A stretch of 31,834 bases of DNA. Source: Bacteroidales bacterium. Its GTDB lineage: Bacteria > Bacteroidota > Bacteroidia > Bacteroidales > Muribaculaceae. Below are positions 7,736 through 15,924 of the stretch, piece after piece (within the stretch, counting starts at the first letter, position 1; every line of letters starts with the position of its first letter). A program made the position numbers and the translations under genes. The stretch covers positions 1 to 31,834 of the forward strand of contig SFGS01000023.1 of assembly GCA_004557565.1 (NCBI GenBank), in the 5' to 3' direction. The notes beneath the pieces are model-generated. The model saw nothing but the letters and a program-made list of their open reading frames with translations. It ran no database searches and had not been told where the DNA came from.

Positions 7736-9271
7736 TTATTCATTAGGAAGGTGAATAGCCTCTACGCCACGCTTGATGCGGGCGATGGTTTCTTCCTTTC
7801 CAAGCAAACGAGTGATTTCAAACATGTGAGGGCCTTTACATTCGCCCACCACAGTGAGGCGGAACGCGTTCATCACGTTGCCCATGTGGTATTCGTTGCC
7901 CTTAATCCAAGCCATCACGGTGGCTTCGGTGGCAGCAGCGTCGGTGAAGTCGGCGATGCCTTCAAGCACGGTGATGAGTTCGCCCATCAGTTTTGGGGTG
8001 TCTTCTTTCCAACGCTTTTTCACGTCTTTTGGAGCGTATTCCACAGGAGCCTGGAAGTAGAATGCGGCATTGGTCCAAAGGTCTTTCACGAAGTTGATGC
8101 GGTTCTTCACCGTGCCCACTGCCTCGGCAATGTATTCGTCGGTGAATTGAGCCACGTCAACATGCTCGGCGAGCACTGGTTTGAACAGTTCGGCAAGAGC
8201 CGCGTCGTCGGTAGCCATCAGATATTCGTGGTTGAACCATTTTGCCTTTTCGAAGTCGAATTTTGCGCCACTCTTTGAGCAGTGTGCAAACGAGAAGTCG
8301 CGAATCAGCTCGTCCATGCTCATGATTTCGCGGTCGTCACCTGGGTTCCAGCCAAGGAGCGAGAGGAAGTTGACCACTGCCTGTGGCAGATAGCCGCTTT
8401 CACGATAGCCTGAAGAGATTTCGCCGCTCTTGGGGTCGTGCCATTCGAGTGGGAAAACAGGGAAACCAAGACGGTCGCCGTCGCGCTTGCTCAATTTGCC
8501 TTTGCCGTCGGGCTTGAGCAGCAGTGGCAGGTGCACAAATTCAGGTTGGGTGTCGGCCCAGCCGAATGCCTCGTACAGAAGCACGTGCAATGGTGCGCTT
8601 GGCAGCCATTCCTCGCCACGAATCACATGGCTCACCTCCATCAAGTGGTCGTCCACGATGTTTGCCAAGTGGTAGGTGGGCAGGTCGTCGGCACGCTTGT
8701 AGAGCACCTTGTCGTCGAGAATGGAAGAGTTGATGGTCACATCGCCACGAATGAGGTCGTGTACCACCACGTTGCGTCCTGGCTCAATCTTGAAGCGCAC
8801 CACATAGTTGGTGCCGGCATCGATGAGTTTTTGCACTTCCTCGGCAGGGAGCGAGAGCGAGTTGCGCATACTCATGCGAGTGGATGCGTCGTATTGGAAG
8901 TTCTTGATTTCGCCACGCTTTGCGTCGAGTTCTTCGGGGGTGTCGAATGCGATATACGCCTTGCCGTCGTCGAGCAGCTGCTTCACATACTTGCGGTAGA
9001 TGTCGCGACGCTCGCTTTGTTTGTAGGGTCCGTATTCGCCACCTTCAGCCACGCCTTCATCAATGCCAATGCCGAGCCAGTGAAGTGCCTCGTTGATATA
9101 CGCTTCGGCACCTGGCACGAAACGGTTTGAGTCGGTATCTTCAATGCGGAGAATCATTGTGCCACCGTGCTGGCGAGCAAACAGATAGTTATACAGTGCA
9201 GTACGCACTCCACCGATGTGAAGCGGACCTGTTGGAGATGGTGCAAAACGCACTCTAACCTTTCTTTCCAT
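7736..9271 (-). CDS. gltX: Glutamyl-tRNA synthetase
   Basis: A 511-residue class I aminoacyl-tRNA synthetase that charges tRNA-Glu in the cytoplasm. The HIGH-type motif occurs in FAPSPTGPLHIGGVRTALYN (H18-G20). The KMSKS-type motif is KLSKR at 259-263. The discriminating region TRFAPSPTG/LRIEDTD (about 41-47) is also present. Length is normal for the family. The anticodon-binding helical domain fills the C-terminal third. It is first in a tight cluster with the barrel gene and waaA. The ATG at 9269-9271 is preceded by a promoter-like pair of boxes (9324-9355). Confidence 0.97.
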   Translation of the reverse strand: MERKVRVRFAPSPTGPLHIGGVRTALYNYLFARQHGGTMILRIEDTDSNRFVPGAEAYINEALHWLGIGIDEGVAEGGEYGPYKQSERRDIYRKYVKQLLDDGKAYIAFDTPEELDAKRGEIKNFQYDASTRMSMRNSLSLPAEEVQKLIDAGTNYVVRFKIEPGRNVVVHDLIRGDVTINSSILDDKVLYKRADDLPTYHLANIVDDHLMEVSHVIRGEEWLPSAPLHVLLYEAFGWADTQPEFVHLPLLLKPDGKGKLSKRDGDRLGFPVFPLEWHDPKSGEISSGYRESGYLPQAVVNFLSLLGWNPGDDREIMSMDELIRDFSFAHCSKSGAKFDFEKAKWFNHEYLMATDDAALAELFKPVLAEHVDVAQFTDEYIAEAVGTVKNRINFVKDLWTNAAFYFQAPVEYAPKDVKKRWKEDTPKLMGELITVLEGIADFTDAAATEATVMAWIKGNEYHMGNVMNAFRLTVVGECKGPHMFEITRLLGKEETIARIKRGVEAIHLPNE

Positions 9272-9323
9272 TATAGTTATGCTGTTTTCTTGTTTTGTTA
9301 AATTGAAATATCGTGCAAAATTA

Positions 9324-9355
9324 CAAAATTATCACGACTTACACATTATAATCAA
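9324..9355 (-). promoter_or_regulatory. gltX promoter
   Basis: On the minus strand TTG (9353-9355) is followed after 21 nt by TAATTTTG (9324-9331), matching TTG-N21-TAnnTTTG. A second TAATTTTG follows directly at 9316-9323 as an alternative -7 box. It separates surE from the gltX operon. Confidence 0.5.
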
Positions 9356-9383
9356 TGTGATTTAATAGTGTGGCGCAGAAAAC

Positions 9384-10154
9384 CTATTTGAGCAATGCCG
9401 AAATTTGGTCTAAAACGCCGTGACCGGTGGGATCTACGCGACATGGGGTGACTGCCACCCAACCATCTTCCACAGCGCGCACGTCGGTTTCGGCATCGTC
9501 GGGATTGTCGAGGCGGTATTCACCTGTCACCCAGTAATAATCGAAGCCACGAGGGTCCATGCGGTGCTCAAACTCTTTCACCCATCTGCCCATGGCTGTG
9601 CGCACCACCTTCATGCCTTTTGCATTTTCGGGCATGTTCACGTTCAGGCAGATGCCGTCGGGCAATCCGCTTTCGAGCACCCTTTCGATCACTTTTTCAA
9701 TCCACGGCTCGTAGGTGTTGAAGTCGGATTCGGGGGCAAACGGCTCGGCGGAGAATGCCACAGCAGGCAAATGATGCACCGCAGCCTCAAACACCACGCC
9801 CATCGTGCCGCTGTAAAGTGTGCAGATGCCATAGTTGTAGCCATGGTTGATGCCCGAAAGCACCAAATCAGGTTTGCGGCCGCCAAGCAGTTGGTCGAGG
9901 GCGAGTTTCACGCAGTCGGTGGGCGTGCCTGGCACTTGATACTCGGTGTAGCCATCCTCTTCTTTCAACTTCAACGCGCGCAGAGGATCGAAGAATGTGG
10001 TGGAGCACCCTTTGCCACTTTGCTGCATGGCAGGAGCCACAGCCACCACATCGCCGTATTTGCGAGCCACTTTTATAAGAGTCTTAATACCGTTGAACGA
10101 GAATCCATCGTCGTTGCTGATCAAAATCAGCGGTCGTTTTTCTTGATTTGACAT
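9384..10154 (-). CDS. surE: 5'/3'-nucleotidase SurE
   Basis: A 256-residue metal-dependent phosphatase acting on nucleoside monophosphates in stationary-phase and stress metabolism. The metal site is built by NDDG (N14, D15, D16), QSG (S46) and SGINHG (N103), all in their usual places. VPGTPTDCV (about 74-82) is another family hallmark. The ATG at 10152-10154 is chosen because a longer reading frame to 10331 would run through the promoter at 10174-10203 and add an unrelated 59-residue N-terminus. It is transcribed away from tRNA-Lys, and the strand switch lies between them. Confidence 0.95.
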   Translation of the reverse strand: MSNQEKRPLILISNDDGFSFNGIKTLIKVARKYGDVVAVAPAMQQSGKGCSTTFFDPLRALKLKEEDGYTEYQVPGTPTDCVKLALDQLLGGRKPDLVLSGINHGYNYGICTLYSGTMGVVFEAAVHHLPAVAFSAEPFAPESDFNTYEPWIEKVIERVLESGLPDGICLNVNMPENAKGMKVVRTAMGRWVKEFEHRMDPRGFDYYWVTGEYRLDNPDDAETDVRAVEDGWVAVTPCRVDPTGHGVLDQISALLK

Positions 10155-10173
10155 ATTTATATCTATATTTCTA

Positions 10174-10203
10174 CAAAGATAGTGCAAATCGAACGCAGAG
10201 CAA
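10174..10203 (-). promoter_or_regulatory. surE promoter
   Basis: On the minus strand TTG (10201-10203) lies 19 nt upstream of TATCTTTG (10174-10181), an excellent match to the Bacteroidota promoter. The start of transcription is expected near 10167, which rules out translation from 10331. Confidence 0.7.
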
Positions 10204-10394
10204 CAAGCTTGCTTGATTGCTCTGCTGAGATGCTGCCTATTTTCTACAAAGATAGCAATTTTTTGCCAAAGCCATCGCTTTTTCCTTTTTATCCGAATTT
10301 CGGACCAAAAACGCACAAAACAGAGGCACAAGAAGGCGAAAAAACAAGAAAAACGACAAAAAATGCACTTTTTTTGAAAAAAACACAGATTTTT
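10204..10394. other. AT-rich divergent spacer
   Basis: No gene is supported between the surE promoter and the tRNA promoter. The sequence is strongly A-rich on the plus strand from about 10305 to 10400 (runs of AAAAAA). It marks the switch from leftward to rightward genes. Confidence 0.5.
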
Positions 10395-10425
10395 TTTGCA
10401 GGTTTCAAAAATTGTCGTAACTTTG
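10395..10425 (+). promoter_or_regulatory. tRNA-Lys promoter
   Basis: TTTG (10395-10398), a spacer of 19 nt and TAACTTTG (10418-10425) match the Bacteroidota consensus exactly. The tRNA begins about 31 nt after the -7 box. Confidence 0.8.
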
Positions 10426-10456
10426 CACTCGCAATTCGGAAACGAATAAACATCAT

Positions 10457-10532
10457 GACTCCGTAGCTCAGTTGGTAGAGCAATTGACTCTTAATCAATG
10501 GGTCGAGGGTTCGAGCCCCTCCGGGGTCACCA
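10457..10532 (+). tRNA. tRNA-Lys (anticodon CUU)
   Basis: A 76-nt cloverleaf. The acceptor arm GACTCCG (10457-10463) pairs with CGGGGTC (10522-10528), with one T-G wobble, followed by discriminator A and an encoded CCA. The anticodon stem ATTGA/TCAAT encloses the loop CTCTTAA, so the anticodon CTT at 10490-10492 reads AAG codons. The T-arm contains GGTTCGAGCCC. A promoter lies upstream and a terminator directly downstream. Confidence 0.97.
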
Positions 10533-10561
10533 AAAGCCTCCTTTCAAAGGAGGCTTTTTTT
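10533..10561 (+). terminator. tRNA-Lys terminator
   Basis: AAAGCCTCC pairs with GGAGGCTTT around a TTTCAAA loop, followed by a run of T. It starts immediately after the tRNA CCA end. Confidence 0.9.
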
Positions 10562-10583
10562 ATTTCCCCCCACCCCTCCCACA

Positions 10584-10610
10584 CACCAAAGGGACGGTTC
10601 TTTCGGTCTG
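10584..10610 (+). repeat. GGGACGGTTC-core repeat, copy 2
   Basis: CACCAAAGGGACGGTTCTTT with partly complementary flanks (ACCAAAG against CTTTCGGT). It follows the tRNA terminator by about 20 nt and leads into the double-hairpin element. Confidence 0.55.
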
Positions 10611-10659
10611 TTATAAAGAAAGGGTTGACACAATTCTGCGGATAGATACTGGGGGCACC

Positions 10660-10920
10660 GAAACAAAAAACATAAAAAACAGTCTTTTGGCGTGCCAAAA
10701 GGATAAAAACCACTCGCCGTTTCACGACGAAAAACCCGGTAGGGACGTGATACTTCACGTCCGCCCATAATTGTAGTATTATATTGGATATCAACAATTT
10801 GTCGCGGACGCGAAGTATCGCGTCCCTACCATGCAAAATCGTTTGGGAGATTTGACACAACCTCCTTCCTGTAAATCATTTTATCATCAGGCTGTTTTTC
10901 ATGTTTTTGTTTTTGATTCC
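10660..10920. repeat. Double-hairpin intergenic element, copy 2
   Basis: The left end (GAAACAAAAAACATAAAAAACAG, in part) is degenerate, while the right terminal repeat at 10890-10920 matches the inverse of the copy-3 left end over 31 nt with one difference. Central arms lie at 10738-10764 and 10804-10830 and are identical to those of copy 1, although the spacer between them differs. A CGGATAGAT stretch near 10639 matches the outer flank of copy 3, so the element may begin further left. Confidence 0.85.
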
Positions 10921-11044
10921 ACTCACGATTCGACATCTCCGATGCCCGACCCTACGCCCCATAAATTTTCCCGAATTATTTTTGTGAATAAAACCACCAT
11001 ATAATGCCATTATTTGTTTTGAATGTGAAGTTGGAGTGGGGATT
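10921..11044. other. Spacer between repeat copy 2 and the argR control region
   Basis: AT-rich sequence with no gene and no structure that I can name. Confidence 0.4.
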
Positions 11045-11058
11045 TGTATAAAAATTCA
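11045..11058 (+). promoter_or_regulatory. Possible ARG box (ArgR operator)
   Basis: TGTATAAAAATTCA differs at one position from the palindromic half-site pair TGAAT-N4-ATTCA known for ArgR. It lies 43 nt upstream of the argR -7 box. No convincing second box at the usual spacing is seen, so this is tentative. Confidence 0.35.
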
Positions 11059-11100
11059 TTAAAATATTGGCAAAATTCTTCTAATTACAATTTTTATTAC

Positions 11101-11108
11101 TACCTTTG
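11101..11108 (+). promoter_or_regulatory. argR -7 box
   Basis: TACCTTTG matches TAnnTTTG, about 124 nt upstream of the GTG start. The -33 element is not clear. Confidence 0.5.
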
Positions 11109-11231
11109 TCTGATTGATGTGGGAAAGAAAGTCAAGTACTTACAGCACTGTTTAGCCCCCAATAATTAATTTAAATACGCTACTGAGCCAAAAAATTTCA
11201 TTTATCCACCAACTCACAAATCATTGCTATC

Positions 11232-11720
11232 GTGAAGAATAAAAGAAATCGACTCCAAGTAATTATAGAGTTAGTAAAAAAGAACTGCATCGGAAGCCAA
11301 AACGAGCTTGCCGAACTGCTGAAGCAGCATGGTATTGAGGTGACGCAAGCCACCCTGTCGCGCGACTTGAAGACACTAAAGGTGACGAAAGTGGCTAACG
11401 ATGCGGGCGAATACATGTATATCATCCCCGACAGCAACGAACTGCAAGACTCTATGCTCATGAAAGGGCAGAAGGGACTTACAGGCGGTGCACAAATCGG
11501 GTTTGTGTCGCTTGACTATGCTGGCAACATTGCGGTAATCAAGACCCGAAACGGCTATGCCACCGGTCTGGCATACGACATCGACATGAGCCACGCCCAC
11601 ATGGTGCTGGGCACTATCGCTGGTGCCGACACGGTGTTCGTGTTGCTCAGAGAGGGCATCTCGCGCAAGGAATCGAACGAGTTTTTTGCCCGATTCCTGC
11701 CTGCCGACATCATCGGCTAA
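11232..11720 (+). CDS. argR: Arginine repressor/regulator ArgR
   Basis: A 162-residue transcription regulator of arginine metabolism. The N-terminal winged helix (about 6-60) contains SQNELAELLKQHGIEVTQATLSRDL, typical of ArgR. The C-terminal oligomerisation and arginine-binding domain (about 88-157) carries GTIAGAD (127-133). Escherichia coli ArgR has GTIAGDD there, with both Asp residues contacting arginine; here the first is Ala, which may alter ligand affinity or choice. Translation starts at a GTG, and no in-frame ATG precedes it. The gene heads the arginine cluster, and a possible ARG box upstream suggests autoregulation. Confidence 0.93.
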   Translation: MKNKRNRLQVIIELVKKNCIGSQNELAELLKQHGIEVTQATLSRDLKTLKVTKVANDAGEYMYIIPDSNELQDSMLMKGQKGLTGGAQIGFVSLDYAGNIAVIKTRNGYATGLAYDIDMSHAHMVLGTIAGADTVFVLLREGISRKESNEFFARFLPADIIG

Positions 11721-11880
11721 GCCCCCATTCACTGCCTTTCTCTGAAAGGTGACACGCTTTCACACACGAAACTACACACTAATTTGATTTTTTCTCGACA
11801 CGCCTCACATATATTTATGTGCGGGCTGTGACTTTAGATAATAACGGAATTTAGAAATTTGATTCGTAGTAACAAAAAAA

Positions 11881-13689
11881 ATGATTGACATCAAAGACAT
11901 TGAAATTGTGGTGGCTGGAGAGTCGCATCTCAAATACATAGATGAGATTATCGACACGATGGCGGCAGCCGCCAAGGTTCGTGGCACTGGTATCGCTCGC
12001 CGTACACACGAGTATCTGGAAAAAGTGATGCGACAAAACAAAGCAGTTTTGGCGCTCTACCACGGCCGATTTGCAGGGTTCAGCTACATCGAAAGCTGGG
12101 ACCACCAATTGTTTGTAACCAATTCAGGACTTATCGTTCACCCCGATTTTAGAGGTATCGGCGTGGCTACTATGATCAAACGACGAGTTTTCGCCTTAGC
12201 TCGCGAACGCTATCCGCTTGCTAAGGTGTTCAGCCTCACCACTGGCGCTGCCGTGCTCAACATGAACACGAAACTCGGCTTCAAGCCCGTGACTTTTGAA
12301 GTTCTCACCCGCGACGAGCAATTCTGGAAAGGTTGCGAAAGTTGCGTGAATTTCGACATTCTACAACGCAATGGCGGAGCTAAATGCCTGTGCACTGCAC
12401 TGCTCTACGACCCTGCCGAACATATCAACGAAGAAATCACATACGACACCGACATGAATACAAAAGGCAAAAACAAAGAGCGCAAGAAAGTGGTGCTCGC
12501 CTATAGCGGCGGCCTCGACACTTCTTTCGCCGTGAAATATCTTTCAGAAGACTGCGGCTACGCCGTTTACACTGCCACAGCCAACACTGGCGGCTTCAGC
12601 GCCGAAGAGTTGGAGACTATCGAGAAAAATGCGCTGGCACTGGGTGCTGTGAAGCACGTGAACCTCGACGTGACGCAAGAATATTACGAAAAAAGCATCA
12701 AATATATGGTGATGGGCAATGTGCTACGCAATGGCACCTACCCTATTTCTGTAAGTTCGGAACGTATGTTCCAAGCCATCGCTATCATCAACTACGCCAA
12801 GGAGATTGGTGCCGATTGCGTGGCACACGGTAGCACAGGCGCAGGCAACGACCAAATCCGTTTCGACCTCACTTTCCAAGTGCTGGCTCCCGAAATCGAG
12901 GTCATCACCCCTACGCGCGACCTCTCGCTCACTCGCGATTATGAAATCAACTACTTGAAGGACCACGGTTTCGAAGGCGACTTCAAGAAACTCGAATACA
13001 GTTACAACGAAGGCTTGTGGGGCACAAGCATCTGCGGCAAGGAAACGCTGCACAGCAACGAGAATTTGCCCGAAAGCGCATTCCTGCGTCAGATGACAGC
13101 CAAAGAGGACAAGCGCATCACCATCGACTTTGAAAAGGGCGAAATCGCTGCCATCAATGGCACCGCCTACCCCGACAAGGTGAAGGCAATTCAAGACCTT
13201 GAAGAGATGGTGGCTCCTTACGGCATAGGCCGCGACATCAACCTCGGCGACACCATTATCGGCATCAAGGGTCGTGTGGGCTTCGAGGCTGCGGCTCCAT
13301 TGCTGATTATCGCCGCCCACAAGTTGCTCGAAAAATACACCACCACCAAGTGGCAGCAATACTGGAAGGAGCAACTGGGCAACTGGTACGGCATGTTCTT
13401 CCACGAAAGTTACTATCTGGAGCCTGTGATGCGCGACATCGAGGCTTACTTGGTGGAGTCGCAACGCAATGTCACCGGCCGTGTGATTATCGACCTGAAG
13501 CCTTACCGCTATGAACTGGTGGGCGTGGAGAGCGACTACGACTTGAGCAAGACCAACTTTGGCGAATATGGCGAAATGAACAAGGCGTGGAGCGCCGACG
13601 ATGTGAAGGGCTTCACCAAAATCTACGCCAATCCGCTGAAGGTGTATCACTACAACCAAATCAAGAACGGCAAAGAGGAGGATTTGTAG
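11881..13689 (+). CDS. argG: GNAT N-acyltransferase-argininosuccinate synthase fusion
   Basis: A single 602-codon frame encodes two arginine enzymes. Residues 1-180 form a GNAT domain with the acyl-CoA loop RGIGVATMIKRR (91-102) and a Cys cluster C152, C155, C169, C171. Residues about 203-600 are argininosuccinate synthase, with the ATP pyrophosphatase loop AYSGGLDTS (207-215), GSTGAGNDQIRFD and NLGDTIIGIKGRVGFEAAAPLL. ArgG joins citrulline and aspartate using ATP. A GNAT gene next to argR/argG in Bacteroides is, as I recall, assigned to N-acyl(succinyl)glutamate synthesis; that role is inferred here. A charged linker (180-203) joins the domains and includes M192 (ATG at 12454), where a separate ArgG of 411 residues could start. 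argC follows after 4 nt. No stop or frameshift is seen at the junction. Confidence 0.93.
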   Translation: MIDIKDIEIVVAGESHLKYIDEIIDTMAAAAKVRGTGIARRTHEYLEKVMRQNKAVLALYHGRFAGFSYIESWDHQLFVTNSGLIVHPDFRGIGVATMIKRRVFALARERYPLAKVFSLTTGAAVLNMNTKLGFKPVTFEVLTRDEQFWKGCESCVNFDILQRNGGAKCLCTALLYDPAEHINEEITYDTDMNTKGKNKERKKVVLAYSGGLDTSFAVKYLSEDCGYAVYTATANTGGFSAEELETIEKNALALGAVKHVNLDVTQEYYEKSIKYMVMGNVLRNGTYPISVSSERMFQAIAIINYAKEIGADCVAHGSTGAGNDQIRFDLTFQVLAPEIEVITPTRDLSLTRDYEINYLKDHGFEGDFKKLEYSYNEGLWGTSICGKETLHSNENLPESAFLRQMTAKEDKRITIDFEKGEIAAINGTAYPDKVKAIQDLEEMVAPYGIGRDINLGDTIIGIKGRVGFEAAAPLLIIAAHKLLEKYTTTKWQQYWKEQLGNWYGMFFHESYYLEPVMRDIEAYLVESQRNVTGRVIIDLKPYRYELVGVESDYDLSKTNFGEYGEMNKAWSADDVKGFTKIYANPLKVYHYNQIKNGKEEDL

Positions 13690-13693
13690 AGCG

Positions 13694-14671
13694 ATGATTA
13701 AAGCAGGTATCATAGGTGGAGCCGGCTACACCGCCGGCGAACTCACCCGACTTCTCATTTGCCACCCTGAGGTGGAACTGAAATGGATAAGCAGCGCCAG
13801 CAACGCCGGAAACCGTGTGGACAGCGTGCACCAAGGACTCATCGGCGAAACCGACCTTGTGTTCGTGGCCGACACGCCGTTGAGCGAAATCGATGTGCTG
13901 TTTCTCTGCACGCCTCACGGATTCTCGAAGCCTTTCCTCGAAGAGCATAAGGACGAGATTCCCGAATCGCTCCGTATCATCGACCTTGCGCAAGATTTCC
14001 GCATAGCCGACGGTGTGCACGATTTCGTGTACGGTTTGCCTGAACTGAACCGCGAGCGCATCACCACCGCCACCAAGCATATCGCCAACCCCGGCTGCTT
14101 TGCCACCGCCATTCAGTTGGCATTGCTCCCACTGGCGAAGAACGGCTGGCTCAACGCCGATGTGCATATCCATGCCGTGACGGGCAGCACCGGCGCTGGC
14201 GTGAAACCAGGGCCCACGAAGCACTACTCATGGCGCAACGACAATGTGAGCATCTACAAGCCTTTCAAGCATCAGCATTTGCTCGAAATCCGCCAGTCGC
14301 TCACGCTGCTCCAGCCTGGTTTTGATAGCGAACTCGACTTCATTCCGATGCGTGGTTGCTTCTCGCGTGGCATCTTCGCCACGCTCTACCTGCGTAGCGA
14401 TGCCGAGTTGGAAGATGTGAAGCGCGCTTACGAGGAATATTACGCTCCTCACGCGTTCACTTTCGTGACCGACAAGGAAATTGACCTCAAAGATGTGGTG
14501 AACACCAATAAATGCCTGATTCACGTTGATAAAATCGACGGCAAAATCCTTATCACATCTGCTATCGACAATTTGCTGAAAGGCGCAGTTGGCACCGCCG
14601 TACACAATATGAATCTGCTCTTCGGCTTGCCAGAGCGCACCGGGCTCGCCCTCAAAGCCTCAGCATTTTAA
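13694..14671 (+). CDS. argC: N-acetyl/N-succinyl-gamma-glutamyl-phosphate reductase
   Basis: A 325-residue NADPH-dependent reductase converting N-acylglutamyl phosphate to the semialdehyde. The Rossmann start is IIGGAGYTAGELTRLL (6-21), and the catalytic Cys is C135 in ANPGCFATAIQLALLPL. GSTGAGVKPGPTKHYSW is a further family signature. It starts 4 nt after the argG stop, which implies tight translational coupling. Whether the natural substrate is acetylated or succinylated is not readable from the sequence; succinylated intermediates are established for Bacteroides fragilis arginine synthesis. Confidence 0.96.
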   Translation: MIKAGIIGGAGYTAGELTRLLICHPEVELKWISSASNAGNRVDSVHQGLIGETDLVFVADTPLSEIDVLFLCTPHGFSKPFLEEHKDEIPESLRIIDLAQDFRIADGVHDFVYGLPELNRERITTATKHIANPGCFATAIQLALLPLAKNGWLNADVHIHAVTGSTGAGVKPGPTKHYSWRNDNVSIYKPFKHQHLLEIRQSLTLLQPGFDSELDFIPMRGCFSRGIFATLYLRSDAELEDVKRAYEEYYAPHAFTFVTDKEIDLKDVVNTNKCLIHVDKIDGKILITSAIDNLLKGAVGTAVHNMNLLFGLPERTGLALKASAF

Positions 14672-14676
14672 CAATC

Positions 14677-14756
14677 TCACACAGATTCAACAGATTAAAC
14701 AGAAAAAAACTATCTGTTGAATAAAAAAATCCGTTGAATCTGTTGAATCTGTGTGA
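14677..14756 (+). repeat. Perfect 20-bp inverted repeat between argC and argD
   Basis: Arms at 14677-14696 and 14737-14756 are exact reverse complements, so the transcript could fold into a long hairpin. The interior repeats the word TCTGTTGAAT or its inverse several times. The structure ends 20 nt before the argD ATG and could be a processing, stability or partial termination element inside the arg operon. Confidence 0.8.
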
Positions 14757-14776
14757 TAATCCAAAAGAAGAAAGTC

Positions 14777-15898
14777 ATGAAATTATTCGACGTATATCCA
14801 TTATTCGATATCGAGATTGTGAAGGGCGTGGGCTGCCACACCTACGATGCCAGCGGCACCGAATATCTCGACCTTTACGGTGGCCATGCCGTGATTTCGG
14901 TCGGCCACAGCCACCCCCACTATATCGACGCACTGAAGAAGCAAGCCGAAAACCTGGTGTTCTACAGCAATTCAGTAATCAACAGTCTGCAAGTGCGCTT
15001 GGCAGAAAAACTGGGCAAGGCGTGCGGCTACGACGATTACCAACTTTTCCTCATCAATTCTGGTGCGGAAGCCAACGAAAACGCGATGAAGTTGGCATCG
15101 TTCCACACTGGCAAACCGCGCGTAATCGCCTTCAGCAAGGCGTTCCATGGGCGTACCTCACTTGCCGTTGAAGCCACCGACAATCCCAAAATCCAAGCCC
15201 CCGTCAATGCCACGCCCAACGTGACTATCGTGCCGTTCTGCGACATCGATGCCGTGAAGGCTGAAATCGCCAAGGGCGATGTGGCAGCGGTAATTATCGA
15301 GGGCATTCAGGGCGTGGGCGGCATTCAGATTCCATCCGACGAATTTATGCACCAACTCCGCACCCTCACCCAAGAAAGTGGCGTGGTGCTTATCCTCGAC
15401 GAGATTCAGAGCGGATACGGCCGTACGGGCAAATTCTTCGCCCACCAGTGGAGCGGCATCAAAGCCGACATCGTGACGATGGCGAAAGGCATCTGCAACG
15501 GCTACCCCATGGGCGCACTCATCTGTAGTCCAGAGTTCAAGCCTGTTTATGGAATGCTTGGCACCACATTCGGCGGCAACCACCTCGGCTGCGCCGGAGC
15601 CATCGCCGTGCTCGAAATCTTCGAGAAAGAGCAACTGGTGGAGAACGCACGAAAAGTGGGCGAACACCTGCTCACGGAACTGAAAAAGATTCCTGGCATC
15701 AAGGAAGTGCGAGGCCGTGGCTTAATGATAGGCATGGAGTTCGACTATCCGGTGAAAGAACTGCGTAGCCGCCTCATTCACGAGCAGCACGTGTTCACTG
15801 GTGCAAGCGGCACCAACATGATTCGCCTGCTCCCCCCGCTCACCCTCACCATCGCCCAAGCAGACGAATTCATCACCCGCCTAAAATCCGCCCTCTAA
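14777..15898 (+). CDS. argD: Acetylornithine/succinylornithine aminotransferase
   Basis: A 373-residue class III PLP aminotransferase that converts N-acylglutamate semialdehyde to N-acylornithine with glutamate as amino donor. PLP contacts are visible: NSGAEANENAMKLA (about 94-107), D208 in LDEIQSGYGRTG, and the Schiff-base Lys K237 in TMAKGICNGYPMGA. GTTFGGNHLGCAGAIAVL is also typical. The ATG at 14777 is chosen; an upstream GTG at 14753 falls inside the inverted repeat and adds only eight basic residues. It is the last gene of the cluster and is followed by a hairpin terminator. Confidence 0.95.
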   Translation: MKLFDVYPLFDIEIVKGVGCHTYDASGTEYLDLYGGHAVISVGHSHPHYIDALKKQAENLVFYSNSVINSLQVRLAEKLGKACGYDDYQLFLINSGAEANENAMKLASFHTGKPRVIAFSKAFHGRTSLAVEATDNPKIQAPVNATPNVTIVPFCDIDAVKAEIAKGDVAAVIIEGIQGVGGIQIPSDEFMHQLRTLTQESGVVLILDEIQSGYGRTGKFFAHQWSGIKADIVTMAKGICNGYPMGALICSPEFKPVYGMLGTTFGGNHLGCAGAIAVLEIFEKEQLVENARKVGEHLLTELKKIPGIKEVRGRGLMIGMEFDYPVKELRSRLIHEQHVFTGASGTNMIRLLPPLTLTIAQADEFITRLKSAL

Positions 15899-15924
15899 CC
15901 GCCCCCCACAAGGCGAAACATACA

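Noticed and set aside
10495..10860. Minus-strand frame ending in ...GLEPSTH
   Set aside because: It is the antisense of tRNA-Lys and its terminator plus the double-hairpin repeat; this peptide ending is a known artefact of reading tRNA genes backwards.
12724..13713. 329-codon minus-strand frame opposite argG
   Set aside because: Antisense shadow of ArgG; no family resemblance and no promoter.
14753..14776. GTG start for argD
   Set aside because: It lies in the right arm of the inverted repeat, and the ATG at 14777 gives the normal family N-terminus.
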